Positions 56,446-64,000 of a DNA stretch of 64,000 nucleotides are shown piece by piece; the stretch's first letter is position 1; the number at the start of each line of letters is the position of its first letter. Both the position numbers and the translations under genes were made by a program. The notes below the pieces were generated by a model. It did not search any database and had not been told where the DNA came from. It worked only from the letters and a program-made list of their open reading frames with translations. This DNA comes from Datnioides undecimradiatus (taxonomy: Eukaryota; Chordata; Actinopteri; Lobotiformes; Datnioididae), in assembly GCA_008933995.1 (NCBI GenBank), contig WARS01000012.1, positions 3,348,001-3,412,000 on the forward strand, given 5' to 3'.

Positions 56446-57290
56446 TCAGACAGCTGAAGCAGCTCTCATTAAGGTTTCAAATGATCTTCTGCTTGCACCT
56501 GATGCTTGTGAACACTTGATTTTAACGCTATAAGACCGTAGCTCTCCTTTGGACACAGCTGACCTTACAATCCTTATCAACTCTCTGTGAAAAATGGGTT
56601 GGCAACATCGACTCTGTCTTCTATTGGATATGCTCCTGTAATAAAGAGTACTTGCTGAAATGCTGGCTCATCTCCGGCTCTTTTCACTTGTTTCTGTTCC
56701 CAAGGGTTCGATTTTTTTGGATGCATGGTTTTAAATTTGCATTCTTCCTTTAGGGCACATAATTTGTAAGCATTTGTAGGCATAAAATTGTACCTAATTG
56801 CTATGCAGACGACACAACTTTGTGTCTGAAACTGAAAAGCGCCGATACGCTTAACCGCATTCAAACTTATATGTCTTGAAATCTCAGAACTTACTCGAGC
56901 TCTGCGAAAGTAAATAATAAAAAGATAAGTTTGTTACTTTAAGCACCCTTAATATTAACAACATCCACAGCATTGGCAGTGGTTAAGTGAGAGACAGCTT
57001 TTACTTCAGGTCAGGTCCAGTTGGTTGTTCAACTTACTGAAACCGCAAAACATCTCTAAATTTGTGAGGATTCATTCTTAGGCTGCATTTAAGAAGGTTA
57101 CCTACACTCTTATCTTTAACTGTAGACTATAGAAACTTTCTGCACTCCATACTATAAAGGGCATTTCAGCTCTGCAAGGTTTTTTCAACTCACAGATGGA
57201 TACTTATCATCACCTGCCTTCCCTGGTTGACTGTCAGACTTAGAGCTTCTGTGTTAAAGGCTCAAGAGGGACCAGGACTGAGCACTTATA
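56446..57290 (+). mobile_element. Degraded LINE reverse-transcriptase fragment (L2/CR1-Rex1 type)
   Basis: Plus-strand translation gives, in order, AALIKVSNDLLLAPDA, LDTADLTILINSL, a PKGSIFLDAWF-like piece, YADDTTLCLKLKSADTLN with the RT catalytic YADD (about 56800-56840), and later a DYRNFLHSIL-like stretch. These follow the order of the RT and post-RT region of L2/CR1-clade LINEs, whose usual blocks are ALLKVSNDLL, AAFDTVDHSIL, PQGSILGP, YADDTQLY and LDYCN. Several stops and frame changes separate the pieces and neither end of the element is present, so it is an old 5'-truncated, non-functional copy. The exact clade needs a search. Confidence 0.65.
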
Positions 57291-60200
57291 TAGTATAGTG
57301 TTATTATAAATTCTCCTTTAAAATCCTTTAAAAAGCATACTCTTATTTAATCAATTCTTATCAATTTGTCACATTTGCAGTCTTGTTTTGTTCAGTTTTC
57401 TCACTATTTTTTTAGACTTCAGTCCTTTATCTCTGCTAATTTCCACTAAAAGTTTTTGCACCACTGTTATAGTTTATAGTTTAACTTTTTTATTCTGAAA
57501 ATCTGTGGTCTGTTCACTCCCACTCGTGGGGCCGAACCCAATTTGTAAGGTTATTTCTGTCTTAAACAGGGTTCAGTCAGAAAAGATGATTGATATGAGA
57601 ATACGGCACAGCGGTGTAGTTAATGTTGGGCGTCTTGGCTCTGACCTCATTGCTCCCTGCAGCATGGACGTAAACCTACACAGAGAGAGAGAGAGAGATT
57701 GGGTAGTGATGATAGCAGACAGATTCCCCCAGAAGACTAGAGTCAGAGTGTACAGGTGGATGCTGGGTGGAGGTGGGGCTGATTAAAAGCTTAGTGGCAG
57801 GGATACTTGCAAGGAAGCAGGGGAGAGCAGAATGAGAACAGAGCATTTTCGTGACCATTGTCTATTTGTATTTACCTGCCAAGGACCTCTAGTGAAAATT
57901 GTGACTATAATTGTGACACATATCTTAACATGGATGAGACACTAAGACCATGCCAAAACATGTAAAAGGCCCTTACACCCCCACCCACCCCAATAGTGTC
58001 ACTGTGTAGTTGTTTTGTCTCTCTCTGTGGTAGTTGTGCCTCCATTTGTAGATGTCTATGACTCTCTGCAGTCATTTTATGTCTCTTTGTGGTTCTCTTG
58101 TATCTCTTTGTCATAGTATTTTTGACTTTTGTAAAGAAATGTTAATGGTGACTTTGAAAACAACTTGACTTGACTGCCTGAGTGGCTCGCGGGTTTGGCT
58201 CTATTAACTAAATGCACATTTTGCTGTTTGAAAGGAAGCTGTTGAAAAGGTTGCACAACTAACCCTAAAAATAGCCTGACCTCTGCCATAATAACAGTGT
58301 TGTCAACCAGGAGGATGATTCACCCAAACATGCCAAGACCTTGAAGAGCGTTGCTTTGCCTGGGGTCTTCTGAGCGGCCACAATGTGAAGCGCTGTCCGT
58401 GGTCCTGAAACCTTTGCCAGGTGCTTTACAGATGATAAGGCCTGCAAAAATTGACTACTTTCATAATAATGATGGCAGTCATGGTGAAAAGAAACCAATA
58501 TTGATTATCAGACTAGTGGAAAGTGGTCTCTCATGTCATGTCATGCCATGTCAATGTCTGATTTTTTTGTTTTTTCCTTCTTTACCCCCAGCGGCTCCTA
58601 AGAGTCATAATTCCTATTGCTGCAAGGGGTCTTTGTCACTTTAACAAAAACATATATCTTTTTTGGACATTTGTTGAAATGGATCCTGTTTTTTTTGTTT
58701 TTTGGGGGTTTTTTGGGAGGACAACCTTGAAATATGATAAAATAATGAAAAAATGCCTGTTGCAATTTCCCGGATCAGAAGGTGACATCTCTGAATTGTC
58801 AGATCTGTCCAGCAAGCAGTCAAAAACACAAATATATACAATATACAATGATTCCAAACAGAAAAATGCAACACATGTTCACACCAGAGAAACCTAAGTA
58901 ACTGAAATGATCATTAAATAATCCTTTGTTGTTCAATTAACAACACATGAAAAGCTCATAAATGAATGCTATGCAGTGTGTATGTTATGCATACATACAG
59001 TGGACACAGAACCAATACTGCACCAGCACACAGTATTAGTTCTCAACAAATCCACCTCACAAGACATATACAACATAAATCCTCCTTGACAACACTCAAA
59101 ATTGTAGAATTAATTATTTGCCTGTCTGCCAGCAAGCTTTTCCCAGTAAACATAATTTTGTTTCTAGCTGAATCACTCTGAGTTAATCTGTGGATCTGAT
59201 CGGGCTGCTGGCCGGAGAACATATGTTTTCTGCTGGCTGGTTTACACACACTGTCCAGCTGCTGAGATCCTTTGAAACATCTGGTCGCTATTGTCTGTTT
59301 TCATTCATCAGAGGTATCACTGTATCTGCTACACACATGCTGAACAGATATAGATGCCTCAGTCGCACGTCTCACATCTCAAACACTCTATTTTAACACT
59401 TGTCTGTATTTATAGCACTGTGTTAAAAGGCCTGTCACCTGACCGAGCTGCATAGGGAGGGAAAAGAAGAAAACTGCTTTTATTAGGAGTGATGGTAACC
59501 CGCAAAAGACAGGGCTCTTTAAAACTATGAAACGCCTGTCGGACAATGTGAGTGAAAGAGGGGAGGAGAGCGAAGCAAAATTGTTTGTGTCTCCTCCGCG
59601 AAATTACTGTCAGAAGTAAGCCATGAAGAGAGGGAGGAAAAAAGTGAGAGGTAATAAGACATGTTTTTCTCTCTCCCTCTCACACTCAGCATCTCCACTC
59701 TCTCCTCTCCGCACAGACACACACTTACGCATGTCAACACGATTCCAGTCAACATTATTTAAAAACCTTGTGTTCTCTCACTGCAGAACGAAAGGAGGGA
59801 GAATTATGATGGACTGATTTTTGTTCTTTTCTCTCCTCCTGCTTTTCGTTTTCCTCACAGGCAGATGATTGCCTTCACAATGAGCACTTTGATCCGTGAA
59901 CGAGATGGGTAGCATACAATACCGTGAGACACATTTGTATGGGTGTTGCACTTCCAAGTTCATTGTCATATTTGCTTTGTCTCTTTGGTTTTACCAGCTT
60001 GTGTGTTTACCCTGTCGATAATCCAAGGTAAATGTGTTGTTTGTAGACTTTTGACTTTGCAGCTTTTCTTCATCGATTCAATCTATTTAAAAAAATAAAA
60101 AGAGAAGGCTGCAAATAAATAAAACAAATGCAAATGCAGGCAGTTTCAAGGGGACACTGAATATTTATGAGCGTGCTAATAATTAGTTTGAAGCTAATGC

Positions 60201-62985
60201 TAAACTTACAGTAGCCTACATATTCCCAATAATATCAGACTGAAAACAGAACATGACAAATAAAGTAAACGTGACTAAATTATCTCAACTCAAAGGTCTC
60301 AGACTTGAGAAAACTGCAGGCTTTCTGTCAGCTGTATTCAACTTGTATTCAACGTTTTTGTATTTGTATTTGTGTTATGCTGCTTACATGTTATAAAAAA
60401 ATGGGAAATATAATGTATAATTTCTGTTGCATTAAAAGAAATCAATCAAGAAAACGAGAAATACTCGTTTCACATTGAAATAACATGGAGAAAAAGAGCA
60501 ATTTCTAACTTAAAAACAGCAACTCTTTACTGGGGAAAAAGGGTTTTCTTAAGTTATTTTTAAAAAATTGATATAAATTTAAAAAAAACGTCTATTCTGC
60601 AATGTCATTTGGCAGCAAAGCTGTAGTTCTAAACTTCTCAAAGTTTAGAAGCTGTCAAAGTCCTACATTTCCCATGATGCAAATGGACTGCACCATCCAT
60701 TAGAGTGCATTCAGACAAAAATGAAGTAAATTTTAGAAGCTGCATTACAGAAAGAAGTCTGTGGAAAGAGCACTTTGCTGGGTGTGGCCAATGTGTCTCA
60801 GGGCTTAAAGATTCAACTGACACGCGAAACAAAGGGCAGAAACGGAAATAACTGGACTTCTGGGTGAGTTCTGACAATGGTAAGGATGAACTGCAACCAT
60901 GCACACAAGATGCATGTATTAGCTAGATGCTGTGAGCATAGAGTTGGTACATTAGTTGCACAAATGCGCTGTTTACAGCCCTGTGGAGAACTTAATGCAG
61001 ATAACTAAAGGCAAGACTTAAATGAATGGCATCTGTTTATAAGAATACTTTTGGTTCAATCATTCAAAATCATTCAAAAGGACAAGCTGAAACAACCCTC
61101 AATGACACCAAGAGAGGTTATTATTTAACCCATTTAAAAATAAATCCTCTTCCAGAGCCACAGAAAACATTATGCAGCTGGAAATACGAGTTTCATCAGT
61201 ATCTCTTATGATGAGTTAGCCGAATCTCTTGTGTAAAATTGGTGTAATTACCCTTTAATGGACTAATTGTTTATGCACTTGCTAACTGATTGCAATATTT
61301 GCTTTGTCATTTGGTTAGGCAATGGACCTGTGTGTTTTCTGTCAACAGTCCAAGGTGAATGTGATGTTTGTTGGGTTATTGACTCTGTAAAAACATATTC
61401 ATACTGATAAACAATGGACAGAGCCTGGGGGGGTCCGGTGTGGAAAAAACAATACTATTAATGGGATTCATTTTGGAACAGTTGGTAGTGAAGGGAAAGA
61501 GAGGGAAAAAGGCATAGATGGGGAATGAAACAGCAGAGCAATACAGTGAGGTGATTTAAGGAAAAGAAGGCAGGATACGTGACAGGATGAAGGTGAATAA
61601 TACCGAGAAAACGGGAGCAAAAGTGGGCTGGGAGAGGAGGAGGGGTTGCGCTGAAGTGAGCGAGAGGGAGGAGAGGAAGGGAGGCAAGCTAAATCCTCAC
61701 ACCATTATTATCAGGACTCACATGCAGCCCCTCCTGTGATGGAGTGAGAGGAGATAGAAAGAGATAAAGAAAAGATGGAGTTAAAGAGGAAATGGAAAGC
61801 AGGATTACTGGTGTGACAGCACCGGCAGATGAGCGGCAGCGCAACGGTGAGGGAGAGAGAGAAACTCTGGTGGGAAAAAAAAAGCGGTGCAACAGGATGA
61901 GGACCTGCTAGTGCACAGCCGGCCCGACCCCGCAGACCTGCCATCTGTCCCGCTGTTCTCTCCGTGTTCCTGACGCTCCCACCATCAACCAACATCTGGA
62001 TCACCTCGCATCCATATGGGAAGGAGGGCAAGGGGGGCCAATACACCCAATTCTTACCCTCCCCTCATCCTTTTTGATCACACAGGACCTGAAAAAGCTC
62101 ATCATCACTGGAGGGGATCCCTCACTGCGGAGTACCATCACCACAGGGGCTGATAACTGGACCCAAGGAGGGAAAAACTTTTGCTCCAAAGATGCAGAGG
62201 CGTGCGCAGGACCCTTCATTATCTGTCTGAGATTTTCTAACTTCCCATGGATCTGTTGTGCCTCTTACCCCTGAGCAGGGAGAGGGAAGAGGAGACAGAG
62301 GAGGTGGAGAGGGGGAGAAAGGAGGAGACGGCGGGGAAGCGTCACCGCCGCTGCTGCTGAAGTGTTACCGGCGTTTGTGCTCCTCCGCTGAAGAGGCATT
62401 TTATCACTCTTCCTCCCTCCCTTTTGCTCCTCTCCTCATCCGACCAGCGGGGAGCCTGAGGGATACAGACAGAGAGCTAAACACAGTGGGTCCATGCACA
62501 CATGCACACATGCACACAAACACACACAAACACTGGCTGGCTGCTCGTCTCCGGGCTCCCGCACCTCTCGTCTTCTGTCACCCTCCTTTCCCCTCACTTT
62601 CCTCTCCTCTCCTTTCCCATTTTGATGTCCTGTCCTCACCTTCATGACCACTTGTAAATGCGCTCGCTGTGACAGGCACAGACAAAGAAAGAAGTGAGAG
62701 AGGGGTGAAGAAAGTGAGGAGTTGGAAAGAGAGATTTTTGGAGATCACATACGCTCGCTGTCACGTTGTGAAGTCCTCCGGGGGGGTGTGCAGACATCCA
62801 AAGCTGCCAAACACTAACATATACACACACACACACAGAGTCACTGATAACTCTCTTGCTCACACAGAGACTTGGTCTAAATGCGTACTCCTACAGGTGC
62901 TGAGAGGGGAGAGAGGCAGGTGAAAACCAGGTGAAAAGGAAAGAAATAGTGAGAAAGACATTGGAGGAAAGCAGCCGGGGGAACG
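57291..62985. other. Intergenic region and 5' flank of the last gene
   Basis: No supported exon is seen until the ATG at 62986. From about 61490 to 61880 the plus strand is strongly purine-rich (GGGAGAGGAGG type), and again at 62275-62345. CpG content rises around 62320-62380. These are plausible 5' UTR and promoter sequences of the gene starting at 62986, possibly with additional non-coding exons. Open frames here are low-complexity. Confidence 0.4.
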
Positions 62986-63029
62986 ATGGAGCAGCAGGAG
63001 TTCAAGTTGGATGACGGCAGAAAGCACAG
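62986..63029 (+). CDS. First coding exon of an unidentified gene
   Basis: An ATG at 62986 opens MEQQEFKLDDGRKH plus two bases and ends at CACAG|GTAAGT, a strong donor. The upstream sequence is GA-rich and CpG-containing, as expected for a 5' UTR. The peptide is charged and hydrophilic, with no signal sequence. I do not recognise the protein. In human, AXIN2 lies beyond RGS9, but this peptide does not look like the start of AXIN2. The remaining exons lie to the right of the window. It could also be a chance ATG in a 5' UTR exon. Confidence 0.45.
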
Positions 63030-64000
63030 GTAAGTCTCTCTCACACACACATATATATATACACACTCCCTGATACTCTTATTGTGGCACTTAATCTGAT
63101 CCACTGTCAGGAATTCATACTTTATACATAAGTGAGGGGGACAGATATGGAGCAATAGACAGATACTAGAATAAGGAGCTCAGGGAGGATACGAGCGTAG
63201 ACGCACAGTGTGTGTGCAGTCATACTTTGAGATTTCATAAGTGAAGTGTTTCCTCGAGAGAAAGCTCCCATCTGCCGCTGACAGAAACAGAACAGCCAGT
63301 TGTTACTATAACAGGAAATAGTGTAAGAGGACATATTAGCATTTTTCACTCTGAGATTTGGTGGTTAGCAGCTTGTTTGTGTGTGTTTGTGTGTGCGCGC
63401 ATGCACAATGCTTCAACACCTGTATGCACACTTACTCAATATGACTCATTTACTTATGGGTTATGGATGTTACAGTTGCAGTGTTTTACTGCCGTATCAG
63501 TTATCTGGTAATGCTCATTGATTTGTCCCTTCAGCTGAATGTAGCAGCTCTCGTTTTTCTCCATTAGTGACAGAAGCTCTTTTCTGCTCCAGTTTACATA
63601 TATCATGTTGCAGCATCATGTACCACAGTTTCTCTTAGCTGCATGAAACCAGTTGTTCACAACCTGGTGTTGCGGGGCCCCTGAGGGCTCACTAGATAAA
63701 TCTGAGGGGACACATGACGATACAGTGAACAAACATATTTCTCTTGTGTTAAAATGTACTTATTATGATGACATGCTATATGTGTTTACCTATTTGGGCT
63801 TCTTAACATGCTCAGGGTGCAAACTGATTTACACATATAATGTAATTTCATGTGCCACAGTTTTTGTTAGCTGCACAGTTCACATTTAAAAGTGGTTAAA
63901 AGATAAATCTAAGGGCTTAAGATTAATAATGGAAATCGTATTTATCTTGCAGAAAAGAATATTTCTCTCATGACTTTTGATGACTTCTTTTTTTAAACTT
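63030..64000 (+). other. Intron of the unidentified gene (partial)
   Basis: This is the sequence after the donor at 63030. A short TA/CA repeat lies near 63043-63065. No second exon is recognised before the window ends. Confidence 0.4.
63645..63735 (+). repeat. Short dispersed repeat copy
   Basis: The words TTGTTCACAACCTGGTGTTG, CGGGGCCCCTGAGGG and AGATAAATCTGAGGGG occur in an order I associate with a widespread fish non-autonomous repeat (consensus GGTTCTCAACCTGGGGGTCG). The family name is uncertain and the edges are approximate. Confidence 0.4.

Overview
The window is vertebrate nuclear DNA, almost certainly from a ray-finned (percomorph-like) teleost. Multi-exon genes have short GT-AG introns, CA/TG microsatellites are abundant, the interspersed repeats are types I associate with teleosts, and the proteins align closely with vertebrate orthologues. 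I see no phage, plasmid, CRISPR or bacterial operon structure. Exon models were read by hand from splice consensus, reading-frame continuity and remembered orthologue sequences; no search was run.

Layout. (1) 1-1134, minus: first coding exon of prph2 (peripherin-2); the rest of the gene lies left of the window. (2) 4853-5896, minus: intronless tbcc (tubulin cofactor C). (3) 7085-16320, plus: bicral, with a CpG-rich 5' region, 11 coding exons (9703-13681) and a long 3' UTR. (4) 17666-21425, minus: a C17orf80-like gene whose product joins an N-terminal C2HC zinc motif to a C-terminal segment resembling ATP synthase subunit f. (5) 24478-31973, minus: gna13, five coding exons, 377 aa. (6) 33040-47257, plus: rgs9, 20 coding exons, encoding both the short (RGS9-1-like, 491 aa) and long (RGS9-2-like, 663 aa) forms. 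(7) About 49.1-62.9 kb: a gene-poor region with microsatellites, an old LINE fragment and CTCF-like motifs. (8) 62986-63029, plus: the first coding exon of a gene I do not recognise.

prph2-tbcc-bicral matches human 6p21, and gna13-rgs9 (with the C17orf80 locus further along) matches human 17q24-25, so the window joins two human synteny blocks between bicral and the C17orf80-like gene. gna13 and rgs9 are head-to-head, with start codons only about 1.07 kb apart. prph2 and rgs9 both act in photoreceptor outer segments, but nothing in the sequence shows co-regulation.

The points most worth following up are the zinc-motif/subunit-f-like fusion, the preserved dual C-termini of rgs9, microsatellites lying directly on splice sites (the rgs9 exon 9 acceptor and the bicral exon 9 donor), and the compact gna13-rgs9 divergent promoter with a CTCF-like motif.
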